Notes under the pieces: generated by a model
Databases searched by the model: none
What the model was told of the DNA's origin: nothing
The model's input: the letters and a program-made list of their open reading frames with translations, nothing else
NCBI RefSeq assembly: GCF_005503145.1
Contig: NZ_SCNV01000068.1
Location: forward strand, 1 to 40,981
Source of the DNA: Burkholderia sp. 4M9327F10
Lineage (GTDB): Bacteria; Pseudomonadota; Gammaproteobacteria; Burkholderiales; Burkholderiaceae
Direction: 5' to 3'
Length of the DNA: 40,981 nucleotides
Program-made: the position numbers and the translations under genes
Shown: piece after piece, positions 1-9,195 of the stretch
Position numbering within the stretch: the first letter of the stretch is position 1
How the letters are laid out: the number at the start of each line of letters is the position of its first letter

Positions 1-122
1 ACCCCGATCAAGGCCAGAACCCCCACCACCCCGACATGGCACACAGCTTGCTCACCAACCCACAAAAACACAGCCGCCGCCACCGGCGACCCCCGTCCCA
101 CCCAAATCACCGCTCAAAAATC

Positions 123-926
123 ATGACCCAATCACCCTTCCGCCAAACGCGCCGCGCCTGGCTGGCCGCCCTGCTCCTTTCCCCAGTCCTCGCATTAACC
201 ACCCCCACAGCACACGCCGACGCACTCGACAACATCACCAAAGCCGGCGTATTAAAAGTAGCCGTCCCAGAGGACTACCCGCCGTTCGGCTCAGTCGGCC
301 CCGACATGCAACCACAAGGCTACGACATCGACACCGCCGCGCTGCTCGCCAAGTCGATGAACGTCAAGCTGCAGCTCGTGCCGGTCAACAGCGCAAACCG
401 CATCCCCTACCTGCAGACCAACAAGGTCGACCTGGTGATCTCATCGCTCGGCAAAACACCCGACCGCGAAAAGGTGATCGACTTCTCGGACGCCTACGCC
501 CCCTACTATCAAGGCGTGTTCGGCCCCGCCGACATCAAGGTAAACAGCCCCGCGGATCTCACCGGCATGACGGTTGGCGCCACCCGCGGCGCGCTGGAAG
601 AAATCGCCCTCACACAGATGGCGCCGAACGCAACCATCAAGCGCTTCGAAGACAACAACGCCACCATCGCGGCGTTCCTCTCCGGCCAGGTGCAACTGAT
701 CGCGGCCGGCAACATCGTCGCCGCTGCGATCAATGCGAAGAACCCGCCGCGCCGTCCTGAGCCGAAGTTCATCATCAAGGACTCGCCGTGCTTCATCGGC
801 ATGAACAAGAACGAAGGCCGCCTGATGGCGAAGGTCAACGCTTCCATCGCGCAAGCAAAGGCCGATGGCACGCTCAACACCATGTCGAAGAAGTGGTTCG
901 GCGCCCCCTTGCCGGCTCACCTGTAA
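123..926 (+). CDS. Polar amino-acid ABC transporter substrate-binding protein (family 3)
   Basis: Periplasmic solute-binding protein that would deliver a polar amino acid or similar small solute to an inner-membrane ABC permease. From the ATG at 123 the product is 267 aa: a positively charged N-terminus (RQTRRAW), a hydrophobic stretch and an AHA-like signal peptidase site near residue 32, followed by the family-3 fold. Typical family features are the start of the mature protein (DNITKAGVLKVAVPEDYPPF), GYDIDTAALLAK, and DLVISSLGKTPDREKVIDFS. The reading frame is open back to an ATG at 36, but the extra 29 residues are Pro/His/Arg-rich and would bury the signal peptide, so 123 is preferred; neither start has a clear ribosome-binding site. 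No permease or ATPase gene is visible; partners may lie left of the window. It sits directly upstream of ureA, where ureD is commonly found. Substrate unknown. Confidence 0.85.
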   Translation: MTQSPFRQTRRAWLAALLLSPVLALTTPTAHADALDNITKAGVLKVAVPEDYPPFGSVGPDMQPQGYDIDTAALLAKSMNVKLQLVPVNSANRIPYLQTNKVDLVISSLGKTPDREKVIDFSDAYAPYYQGVFGPADIKVNSPADLTGMTVGATRGALEEIALTQMAPNATIKRFEDNNATIAAFLSGQVQLIAAGNIVAAAINAKNPPRRPEPKFIIKDSPCFIGMNKNEGRLMAKVNASIAQAKADGTLNTMSKKWFGAPLPAHL

Positions 927-1032
927 GCCGTTCGTCAAATACAGCGGATATCTTTGCAAGCTGATCTGGCGTTAAGCTTGTCGCGGCTCTTTGTGTCCCT
1001 GCGCGAACACGCTGACGCCCATCCTCCATAGC

Positions 1033-1065
1033 ATTGCGCGCCTGTCCTGTCGGGACGGGCGCAAT
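1033..1065 (+). promoter_or_regulatory. Bulged inverted repeat just upstream of ureA
   Basis: ATTGCGC (1033-1039) pairs with GCGCAAT (1059-1065), and inner CC/GTCC segments pair with GGAC/GG around a short loop, giving a GC-rich hairpin with bulges that ends 15 bases before the ureA start. There is no T-run on the plus strand, so it is not a canonical terminator. It could be an mRNA leader structure affecting ureA translation, which lacks an obvious Shine-Dalgarno sequence, or a protein-binding dyad. Function is inferred only from position. Confidence 0.35.
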
Positions 1066-1080
1066 CCAACCCGACATCCG

Positions 1081-1383
1081 ATGAAGCTGACACCCCGCGA
1101 GAAGGACAAGCTGCTGATCTTCACCGCTGCACTGCTGGCCGAGCGCCGTCGCGCACGCGGCCTCAAACTGAACTACCCGGAGGCGATTGCGTTCATTTCG
1201 GCAGCGCTCATGGAAGCGGCGCGCGACGGCAAGACCGTCGCCGAAGTCATGCACTACGGCACCACCCTGCTTACGCGCGACGACGTCATGGAAGGCGTGC
1301 CCGAGATGATTCCGGACATTCAGGTGGAAGCCACCTTCCCTGACGGCACGAAACTCGTGACCGTTCACCATCCGATTCCCTGA
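1081..1383 (+). CDS. ureA: Urease gamma subunit
   Basis: Smallest structural subunit of the nickel urease (UreABC)3, which hydrolyses urea to ammonia and carbamate in the cytoplasm. The 100-aa product has the usual UreA length and signature: MKLTPREKDKLLIF at the start, LNYPEAIAFIS, and MEGVPEMIPDIQVEATFPDG near the C-terminus. The frame extends upstream to 991, but the family start is MKLTPRE at 1081. No good ribosome-binding site precedes it; a bulged hairpin does. ureB begins 18 bp after the stop, so the two are almost certainly co-transcribed. No ureD is found upstream in this window. Confidence 0.97.
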   Translation: MKLTPREKDKLLIFTAALLAERRRARGLKLNYPEAIAFISAALMEAARDGKTVAEVMHYGTTLLTRDDVMEGVPEMIPDIQVEATFPDGTKLVTVHHPIP

Positions 1384-1401
1384 CCCGTCCCGGAGCTCCT
1401 G

Positions 1402-1707
1402 ATGATTCCCGGCGAACTTCTCACCGACGACGGCGAGCACGAACTCAATGCGGGCCGCGCAACGGTCACGATCACCGTGTCGAACACCGGCGACCGTCCG
1501 GTGCAAATCGGCTCGCACTACCACTTCTACGAAGTGAACCCGGCGCTGTCGTTCGACCGCGAAGCGGCGCGCGGCTTTCGGCTGAACATTGCGGCGGGCA
1601 CCGCCGTGCGCTTCGAGCCAGGCCAGGAGCGCACCGTCGAGCTGGTCGAACTGGCCGGCGCACGCATCGTCTACGGCTTCAACGGCAAGGTCATGGGGCC
1701 GCTTTAA
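1402..1707 (+). CDS. ureB: Urease beta subunit
   Basis: Beta chain of the three-subunit bacterial urease, packing around the catalytic UreC. The 101-aa product starts MIPGELL, carries the family core GSHYHFYEVNPAL and RLNIAAGTAVRFEPG, and ends with VYGFNGKVMGPL, all characteristic of UreB at normal length. A GGAG ribosome-binding site lies about 7 bases before the ATG. It follows ureA by 18 bp and precedes ureC by 70 bp, as separate genes; the UreA-UreB fusion found in Helicobacter is not present. Confidence 0.97.
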   Translation: MIPGELLTDDGEHELNAGRATVTITVSNTGDRPVQIGSHYHFYEVNPALSFDREAARGFRLNIAAGTAVRFEPGQERTVELVELAGARIVYGFNGKVMGPL

Positions 1708-1777
1708 GCTGCGGCGGCACGAGCCCCCGCAGCGAGCGCCACACGCACCCGCCCTGCCACTTTCCGGACTTCACACC

Positions 1778-3484
<1,707 letters not shown>

Positions 3485-3487
3485 GCC

Positions 3488-4210
3488 ATGCGCACTATCG
3501 ACAAACTGATTGCTCCCAACGTCAAGCTTGCTGCCGTGCTGATCAAGCGCGCGCCCACGCTCACACTCGACTTCGACGCGCGCCGCAAGAGCCGTCTCGC
3601 GGCGACGCTCGACAACGGTGAAGAGGTGGCGCTGGTGCTGCCGCGCGGCACGGTGCTGCGCGACGGCGACGTGCTGGTGGCGCAGGACGGCGGCCTGGTG
3701 CGCGTAGTCGCGGCAGCCGAAGCGGTGCTGATGGTCACCGCGCGGGATCGGCTGACGCTCACGCGCGCCGCTTATCACCTTGGCAACCGGCATACACCGG
3801 TCGAGGTGGGCGCGGATTATCTGAAGCTCGAATACGATCCGGTGCTCGCGGATATGCTCAAGCGAATCGGCGCGCTGGCCGAGCAGGTGACGTTGCCGTT
3901 TCAACCGGAGTCCGGGGCTTATGGCGGCGGACACAAGCACGGGCATGACGAGACGTTCGCTGAGGACTATGCGCTCGCGCAGCAGGTTTATGGTGAGCAT
4001 CATGGTCATGACCATGAGCATCATGACCACGACCATAGCCACGGGCACGCTCATGACCACGGCCATAGCCATGACCATGATCACAGCCACGAGCACGCAC
4101 ACGGCGCGGGACATGGGCACGAGCATGGGCACAATCACAGTCACGGGCACGACCACAACGACTGCGATGCGTCCTGCGACCACGACCACTCGAAACATGC
4201 GCATCGCTGA
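3488..4210 (+). CDS. ureE: Urease accessory nickel chaperone UreE with long His-rich tail
   Basis: Nickel metallochaperone that delivers Ni2+ to the UreDFG-apourease complex. The N-terminal ~150 residues match UreE (peptide-binding domain, then the metal-binding domain with YHLGNRHTPVEV and LKLEYDPVLADML). The remaining ~80 residues are an unusually long metal-binding tail rich in His-Asp, His-Gly and His-Ser pairs, with more than 30 histidines plus a CDASCDHDH segment with two cysteines. Many UreE proteins end in a His-rich tail, but usually a much shorter one. The product is 240 aa. It starts 3 bp after ureC, and its 3' end overlaps ureF by 14 bp, suggesting coupled translation. The tail could also store nickel or buffer zinc or copper (inference). 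Confidence 0.96.
   Translation: MRTIDKLIAPNVKLAAVLIKRAPTLTLDFDARRKSRLAATLDNGEEVALVLPRGTVLRDGDVLVAQDGGLVRVVAAAEAVLMVTARDRLTLTRAAYHLGNRHTPVEVGADYLKLEYDPVLADMLKRIGALAEQVTLPFQPESGAYGGGHKHGHDETFAEDYALAQQVYGEHHGHDHEHHDHDHSHGHAHDHGHSHDHDHSHEHAHGAGHGHEHGHNHSHGHDHNDCDASCDHDHSKHAHR
3998..4207 (+). repeat. Degenerate CAY-rich tandem tract encoding the UreE His tail
   Basis: About 210 bp made of repeated CAT/CAC codons alternating with GAC, GGC, AGC and GAG, with near-identical segments such as CATAGCCA and CATGACCA recurring at irregular spacing. The repeats are imperfect, so this is a degenerate codon repeat rather than a clean microsatellite. In-frame gain or loss of 6-bp (two-codon) units would lengthen or shorten the metal-binding tail without a frameshift, although the 3' end overlaps the ureF start. 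Confidence 0.7.
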
Positions 4211-4877
4211 ACTCACTGCATTGCTGCATCTCGCGTCGCCGGCGTTGCCGATCGGCGCGTTCAGCTATTCGCAGGGACTCGAAGCGGCCATCGAAGCAAA
4301 CCTGATCGCCGACGCCGACAGCGCCCGCGACTGGATTGCCAGCGGCCTCGCCAACGTGCTTGCGCGCGGCGAGCTACCGTTCCTCGCCCATCAGATCGAA
4401 CGCTGGCACACGCATGACGCAACGAACCTCACCCAGGCCAATAGCGAGTTCCTCGCGAGCCGCGAATCCGCGGAACTGCGCCGCGAAACCGAGCAGATGG
4501 GCTGGTCGTTGCGGCAATTGTGCGTTTCGCTCGAATGGGGCGACGCCGAACGCCGCGCCACGCTGGCCGCAATAGTGCCTCTGGCACAACCGACCGCCTT
4601 TGCGTACGCCGCCTTCGCTCACGGCGTCTCTACTGAGGCTGCGCTCGCCGCCTACGCATTCAGCTGGGTCGAGAACCAGGCCGCCGCTGCCTTGAAAGCG
4701 GTCCCGCTTGGACAACTCGCAGGGCAACGGATCATCGTCGCGCTACGCGCACCCATCGACGCTGCCGTCCAGCACGCACTCGCCACCGCACCCGGTGACA
4801 TCAATACCTTCGCGCCGCAGCTAGGTATTCTGTCGGCGCGTCACGAGTCGCAGTATTCGCGACTGTTCCGCTCATAG
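4197..4877 (+). CDS. ureF: Urease accessory protein UreF
   Basis: Component of the UreD-UreF-UreG maturation complex that gates GTP-dependent nickel insertion into urease. The product is 226 aa from the ATG at 4197, with family motifs LTALLHLASPALPIGAFSYS and QGLEAAIEANLI at the N-terminus, the middle FLASRESAELRRETEQMGWS, and PTAFAYAAFAHGV. The frame stays open upstream inside ureE, but that extension is an out-of-frame reading of the His-rich tail. The 14-bp overlap with ureE implies translational coupling. ureG starts 12 bp after the stop. Confidence 0.95.
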   Translation: MRIAELTALLHLASPALPIGAFSYSQGLEAAIEANLIADADSARDWIASGLANVLARGELPFLAHQIERWHTHDATNLTQANSEFLASRESAELRRETEQMGWSLRQLCVSLEWGDAERRATLAAIVPLAQPTAFAYAAFAHGVSTEAALAAYAFSWVENQAAAALKAVPLGQLAGQRIIVALRAPIDAAVQHALATAPGDINTFAPQLGILSARHESQYSRLFRS

Positions 4878-4889
4878 CACTGAAAGATC

Positions 4890-5537
4890 ATGAACACACT
4901 TCAGCACCATACCGCTCAACGCACCAAGAAACTTCCACCGTTGCGTGTGGGAGTCGGAGGCCCGGTCGGCTCCGGCAAGACTACGCTGCTCGAAATGCTC
5001 TGCAAGGCGATGCGCGAGCGCTACGACCTGGTCGCGATTACCAACGACATCTACACCAAGGAAGACCAGCGTCTGCTGACCGTGGCGGGAGCGTTGCCCG
5101 CAGAGCGGATCATGGGTGTGGAAACAGGCGGCTGCCCGCACACCGCCATCCGCGAAGACGCCTCGATCAATCTGGAAGCGGTCGACCGCATGCTGACGCG
5201 CTTTCCCGATGCAGACATCGTGTTTATCGAATCGGGCGGTGACAACCTGGCGGCGACCTTCAGCCCGGAACTGTCGGACCTGACGATTTACGTGATCGAC
5301 GTGGCCGGTGGCGAGAAGATTCCGCGCAAGGGCGGACCGGGGATCACGAAGTCGGATCTGCTGGTCATCAACAAGACCGACCTCGCGCCGATGGTCGGCG
5401 CGAATCTCGACGTGATGGCTTCGGACGCGAAGAAGATGCGCGGCGAGCGGCCGTTCGTGATGTGCAATCTGAAGGCGCTCGACGGGTTGGATGTGGTGGT
5501 GTCGTTTATCGAAAGGAAGGGGTTGTTGACTGTTTGA
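4890..5537 (+). CDS. ureG: Urease accessory GTPase UreG
   Basis: SIMIBI-class GTPase that supplies energy and nickel for urease activation. The 215-aa product has a P-loop GPVGSGKT at residues 24-31, the nickel-binding Cys-Pro-His motif at 82-84 (ETGGCPHTAIRED), the ESGGDNL segment, and the guanine-specificity motif NKTD at 161-164. Length and motifs are normal. A short segment HHTAQRTKKLPP precedes the G domain, without the long His-rich N-terminus seen in some UreG proteins, in keeping with UreE carrying the histidine tail here. It is the last gene of the operon and converges on waaA with only 21 bp between the stops; no clear terminator is seen there. Confidence 0.97.
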   Translation: MNTLQHHTAQRTKKLPPLRVGVGGPVGSGKTTLLEMLCKAMRERYDLVAITNDIYTKEDQRLLTVAGALPAERIMGVETGGCPHTAIREDASINLEAVDRMLTRFPDADIVFIESGGDNLAATFSPELSDLTIYVIDVAGGEKIPRKGGPGITKSDLLVINKTDLAPMVGANLDVMASDAKKMRGERPFVMCNLKALDGLDVVVSFIERKGLLTV

Positions 5538-5558
5538 CGTGTCAGCAACCGTCAGAGG

Positions 5559-6860
5559 TCACTCCGGCAACAACGCCATCAACACATCCACCGTGCGCGC
5601 CGTCGCCCCGCGATGGCGCGCCGCAAACGCCGAGGCCGCGCCGCTCATCGCCGTGCGCCGCGCCTTGTCGCTGAACAGCTCACGCAATGCCTGCGCCAGT
5701 TCCGCCGGGTCCTGCACCTGCACCGCCGCGCCCGCCGCCACAGCATCCGCCGTGGCCTGGGTGAAATTGAACACATGCGGCCCGATCAGCACAGGCACAC
5801 CCACCGCACACGCCTCAATCAGATTCTGCCCGCCCAGCGGCAACAAGCTGCCACCGATAAACGCCAGATCCGACGCCGCGTAGTAAGCGCCCAGCTCGCC
5901 CATCGAGTCGCCGAGCAACACGGTCACATTGGCCGGCAACGCACGCGCGACGCCCTGCGCGGACGCCCCCGCCGCACCCGGCGCCCAGGTCGAGCGACGC
6001 TCATAGCGCAACCCCGTTCTCTCGACCAGCGCCGCCACCTCGTTAAAGCGCTGCGGATGACGCGGCACCAGAATCAGCAACGCGTCCTCGACGCCCAGCG
6101 CCGCAAACGCCTGCAGCACCAGTTCCTCTTCGCCTTCACGCGTACTCGCCGCCACCCACACCGGACGCGTGCCGATCGCCGCACGCCAGGTGTGGCCACG
6201 CGCCGCGAGTTCAGGCGGCGTGCTCATATCGAACTTCAGATTGCCGAGCACTGCAACGTTACGTGCGCCCAGCGCCGTCAGGCGTTCGGCATCGGACGGA
6301 CTTTGCGCCAGCACCCGCGCAAAGCCGCCGAACACCTCGCGGGTGCCCTTGCCAAACCTCGCCGCGCGCCTGAACGAGCGCGCCGACATCCGCGCATTGG
6401 TCAGCACCAGCGGCACATCGGCGCGGCGGCATTCGTCGATCAGCGCCGGCCACACTTCGGTTTCCATCACCAGTCCCAGCGACGGCCGCCAGGCACGCAG
6501 AAAACGCCGCACCACATGCGGCATGTCATACGGCACATAGCTGCGCAGTACGCGGTCGCCGAAAATCTGCTCGCCGGTGGCGCGCCCGCTCGGCGTCATA
6601 TGAGTGAGCAGGATGCGCGCATCGGGCCGCGCCTTCATCAGCGCCTCGATCAGCGGCTGCGCCGCGCGAGTCTCGCCCACCGACACCGCATGCACCCAGA
6701 TCAACGGCGCATCGTCCTCCGGCAGCCTGCCGCGTGCATAGCCAAAACGCTCGCCGATATGCTCGCGGTAGCCGCGTTCCTTGCGCGAACGGATCAGCAA
6801 ACGCAACACCGCCACCGGCGCGATGATCCACCAGAGCGCGTTATAGATTGCCCTTAGCAT
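5559..6860 (-). CDS. waaA: 3-deoxy-D-manno-octulosonic acid (Kdo) transferase
   Basis: Inner-membrane GT30 glycosyltransferase that adds Kdo from CMP-Kdo to the lipid A precursor, the first committed core step of LPS. The 433-aa product has an N-terminal membrane anchor (LWWIIAPVAVLRLLIRSRKE), the conserved EHIGERFG motif containing the catalytic-type glutamate, HAVSVGETRAAQPLI, and MTPSGRATGEQIFG. The C-terminal half has GGSLLPLGGQNLIEACAVG, typical of the CMP-Kdo-binding domain. The ATG at 6860 is the natural start. It lies 67 bp downstream of kdoO on the same strand, so both likely share a transcript. Whether it adds one or two Kdo units cannot be read from sequence. Confidence 0.95.
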   Translation of the reverse strand: MLRAIYNALWWIIAPVAVLRLLIRSRKERGYREHIGERFGYARGRLPEDDAPLIWVHAVSVGETRAAQPLIEALMKARPDARILLTHMTPSGRATGEQIFGDRVLRSYVPYDMPHVVRRFLRAWRPSLGLVMETEVWPALIDECRRADVPLVLTNARMSARSFRRAARFGKGTREVFGGFARVLAQSPSDAERLTALGARNVAVLGNLKFDMSTPPELAARGHTWRAAIGTRPVWVAASTREGEEELVLQAFAALGVEDALLILVPRHPQRFNEVAALVERTGLRYERRSTWAPGAAGASAQGVARALPANVTVLLGDSMGELGAYYAASDLAFIGGSLLPLGGQNLIEACAVGVPVLIGPHVFNFTQATADAVAAGAAVQVQDPAELAQALRELFSDKARRTAMSGAASAFAARHRGATARTVDVLMALLPE

Positions 6861-6927
6861 CCGCGCTCCGCACTCGGGTCCGCAATGTTGTCGAAATCGG
6901 CGCGGCTCCGCGCAAAGCTGGCGGCGC

Positions 6928-7812
6928 TCAAACCAGCGCCCTGCCCTTGAGGCGTTCGAGGATGCCGAGCGGCGCGCACTCGGGCTGCGCCATGGCCTTG
7001 ACCGGCAGGAAGAAGGTCTGCTCCATCATGAACTGGCCGGACATCACGGCATGCGAGGTCTGATCGGAGAAGCACACCCACACGCAGCCAGGTGGAAACG
7101 GCATGGTCTCCTGCGGGCTCGATTTCTGATACTCGAGATCGGCCTTCATGCTGTCGTGCAGATTCAGCATCAGATGGTCGTACTCGCTGCGCAGCGACTT
7201 GGTGACGTGCAGCAGGTTCATCAGCCACGCGGAACCGGGCATTTGCGGCTTGATGCGCGGCAGGAAACGGTTAGCCATGTCCTCGAACGGCTCGCCCACC
7301 CGCCACACACGCGGCGCGCCATGCGGGTTGATATTGGTGAACACGCGCAAGATACGCTCGCCGTAATTCGGGCGCGACGGGAAGGCATCCACGTGCAGGC
7401 GGCTGTCGTCCTTGCGCCACGAGGTCTGGCGGGTTTCGACCTGATGCAGCCGCAGGCTCGTCGGCGCGACGCGCAGCTTGCCGTCGTACTCGGGGAACAG
7501 AGCGTCCACCAGCGAGCGGGCGTTGGCCTGATAACGTGCGATCAAGGCACGCACCGCCGATTGCGTCACCGCATCGCCCACCACGCCATGCAGCGCGCCG
7601 CCGTTCGGTTCGAGACTGATGTTCTTGCGGTTCGGATCGGCCAGCGCCGGGTCGAGCAGCGCCTGCTCGCCGCCTTCGATCGCAAAACGCAAATTCGGGA
7701 AATACAGCACCTTGCCGCGCTCGACGCCGGCCAGCAGCGTCTCGCGCGGCACAGACAGGTTGTGTCCGTGCCAGTCAGCGCTTGCAACTTCGATGATCTG
7801 GGTTTCGTTCAT
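6928..7812 (-). CDS. kdoO: Kdo 3-hydroxylase, Fe(II)/2-oxoglutarate dioxygenase
   Basis: Matches the KdoO family described from Burkholderia ambifaria and Yersinia pestis, which hydroxylates the outer Kdo of the Kdo2-lipid A core at C3 to give D-glycero-D-talo-oct-2-ulosonic acid (Ko). The 294-aa product shows the facial triad expected of this fold: H140 and D142 (SRLHVDAFPSRP) and a distal His at 254 (DQTSHAVMSGQF). The N-terminal VERGKVLYFPNLRF and GALHGVVGD segments also fit the family. An AAGGG ribosome-binding site precedes the ATG. It sits between waaC and waaA, the gene context expected for an LPS-core enzyme. Assignment rests on remembered family features and neighbours; regiochemistry is inherited from the literature. 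Confidence 0.85.
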   Translation of the reverse strand: MNETQIIEVASADWHGHNLSVPRETLLAGVERGKVLYFPNLRFAIEGGEQALLDPALADPNRKNISLEPNGGALHGVVGDAVTQSAVRALIARYQANARSLVDALFPEYDGKLRVAPTSLRLHQVETRQTSWRKDDSRLHVDAFPSRPNYGERILRVFTNINPHGAPRVWRVGEPFEDMANRFLPRIKPQMPGSAWLMNLLHVTKSLRSEYDHLMLNLHDSMKADLEYQKSSPQETMPFPPGCVWVCFSDQTSHAVMSGQFMMEQTFFLPVKAMAQPECAPLGILERLKGRALV

Positions 7813-7850
7813 GGTCGCCCTTCAAAAGCGGATGGAGCGTAATTCGCGTG

Positions 7851-7876
7851 GCTGCGGGGGTTTGCTGTCCCGCAGC
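7851..7876 (-). promoter_or_regulatory. Perfect 8-bp inverted repeat upstream of kdoO
   Basis: GCTGCGGG (7851-7858) and CCCGCAGC (7869-7876) form a perfect 8-bp dyad with a 10-base spacer, 39 bases upstream of the kdoO start in the 195-bp gap to waaC. There is no T-run on the minus strand after it, so termination of waaC transcripts is possible but unsupported; a leader hairpin or operator is equally possible. The rest of the gap is GC-rich with no recognisable gene. Confidence 0.35.
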
Positions 7877-8007
7877 ATGTTGTCCTGGCTACGTGGCCCT
7901 GGCCTCGCGGTCCTCGTAACCGGGCCGGGATGCCGCGCCGGTCACCTGTCACCGGTCGGCCAGCGTGAGCCATAGAGCCGCAGAGTCACAGCGCCCCAGG
8001 CACGGCC

Positions 8008-9003
8008 TTATAGCAGCCCAAAACCGGCCAGCGCGGACTTTACCTGCTGCAGCGTCGGCGGCTGGCCGGCGGTGCCGAGATTGACGACATTCGGCGACCA
8101 GTAGCCGCCGGTGCGCCAGGCGGTCGCGAAATTGTACAACTCGACCGTGGGCCGCTTCAGCGCAGCCGCAATATGAACTAGACCTGTGTCAACCCCGACG
8201 GTCGCGGCTGCGCCGTCGATCAGGCCGACCACCGCCGGTAACGAGAGGCGCGGCGGCACGATCGCCGCGGCGCCGAACTCCTTCGCAAGCCGCTCGCTGG
8301 TAGCGCGTTCCGCGTCGCTGCCCCACGGCAGCACGATCGAGGCGCCGCGCCGCACCAAGGCCTGACCCAACTCGATCCACGCGGCGTCCGGCCATTGCTT
8401 GTCGGCGCGCGAGGTGGCGTGCACGAACACCACGTAAGGCACCGGCAGGTTCAGATTTGCCTCGGACAGGGCCAGCGCAGCGCGGCCGGTGTCGAGGCCG
8501 AAATCGATCTCGTCGGTCGGCTCGGGCTTCGGGTCGTTCAGCGCGGCGGCTACCAGTTGGCGCGTGCGCTCCACTACGTGGGTGCGCGGCTCGATCGGCA
8601 CGCGCTTGTCGTAGAAGAAGCGCACCGGCCATTCGTAGCCGGCGCCGTCGGTGCGGTTGCCCAGCCCGACCACCGGACCGCGCGCCATGCTGGCCACCCA
8701 TGCGGTCTTGATGAGCCCCTGGCAGTCGATTACCAGATCGTATTTCTCGTCAGCCAGCGCGCGGCGGAACGCACCGATTTCGCGCCAGTTGTCGAGCGAC
8801 AGCAGCCGCTTGCGCCAGCGCCGCAGCGAGACGGGGATAGCCCGGTGCACACCGCTTACAAGCTGCACGAGCCCCATGAAGCTCTCTTCGACGAGCCAGT
8901 CGATCTGCGCATCGGGATGGCGGCGGCGAATGTCCGCGATCACCGGCATGTTGTGCACGACGTCGCCCAGCGACGACACTCGCACGATCAGTATCTTTTG
9001 CAC
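8008..9003 (-). CDS. waaC: Lipopolysaccharide heptosyltransferase I
   Basis: GT9 enzyme that transfers the first L-glycero-D-manno-heptose from its ADP-sugar to Kdo in the inner core, on the cytoplasmic face of the inner membrane. Motifs: ILIVRVSSLGDVVHNMPV at the N-terminus, VIDCQGLIKTAW, FVHATSRADKQWPDAAW and GVDTGLVHIAAALKRPTVEL in the C-terminal nucleotide-sugar domain. I chose the GTG at 9003, giving MQKILIV and 331 aa, as WaaC proteins normally begin M-x-K-ILIV; a TTG two codons upstream (9009) is possible. No strong ribosome-binding site is visible. A terminator between manB and this gene indicates it has its own promoter. Confidence 0.95.
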   Translation of the reverse strand: MQKILIVRVSSLGDVVHNMPVIADIRRRHPDAQIDWLVEESFMGLVQLVSGVHRAIPVSLRRWRKRLLSLDNWREIGAFRRALADEKYDLVIDCQGLIKTAWVASMARGPVVGLGNRTDGAGYEWPVRFFYDKRVPIEPRTHVVERTRQLVAAALNDPKPEPTDEIDFGLDTGRAALALSEANLNLPVPYVVFVHATSRADKQWPDAAWIELGQALVRRGASIVLPWGSDAERATSERLAKEFGAAAIVPPRLSLPAVVGLIDGAAATVGVDTGLVHIAAALKRPTVELYNFATAWRTGGYWSPNVVNLGTAGQPPTLQQVKSALAGFGLL

Positions 9004-9057
9004 GCTCAAAAGTGGAACGCCGGCAATCCGGCCATAAGATGCGTTGAAAGGACGGCA

Positions 9058-9063
9058 ATTTTA
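9058..9063 (-). promoter_or_regulatory. Candidate -10 element for waaC
   Basis: TAAAAT on the minus strand, about 55 bases before the waaC start and downstream of the manB terminator, where a promoter is needed. No convincing -35 hexamer is found at 16-18 bp, so confidence is low. Confidence 0.3.
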
Positions 9064-9086
9064 GCTTGCCGCGTGCAAAAAACATG

Positions 9087-9123
9087 AAAAAACGCGGCGC
9101 AGTGCAAAAGCACCGCGCCGCGT
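9087..9123 (-). terminator. Rho-independent terminator downstream of manB
   Basis: On the minus strand an almost fully paired 14-bp GC-rich stem (arms 9110-9123 and 9092-9105, with one non-Watson-Crick pair) closes a TTTT loop and runs directly into a six-T tract. The structure lies about 75 bases after the manB stop and separates manB from waaC. A second T-run follows shortly after. Confidence 0.85.
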
Positions 9124-9195
9124 GTGGCGGCGATCCAGCCCGGCGCGCCCGCGGGCCGTGAGGCCGGAGGAAGCGCGCCGCCGCCGTTATAGCGG

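Noticed and set aside
991..1080. Extension of UreA by 30 residues upstream
   Set aside because: UreA family members begin MKLTPRE; the extension would read through the hairpin and lacks a family match.
5613..6857. Plus-strand reading frame of 414 codons opposite waaA
   Set aside because: It is the complement of a well-supported Kdo transferase, rich in Arg/His/Gln, with no family feature; a typical antisense shadow in high-GC DNA.
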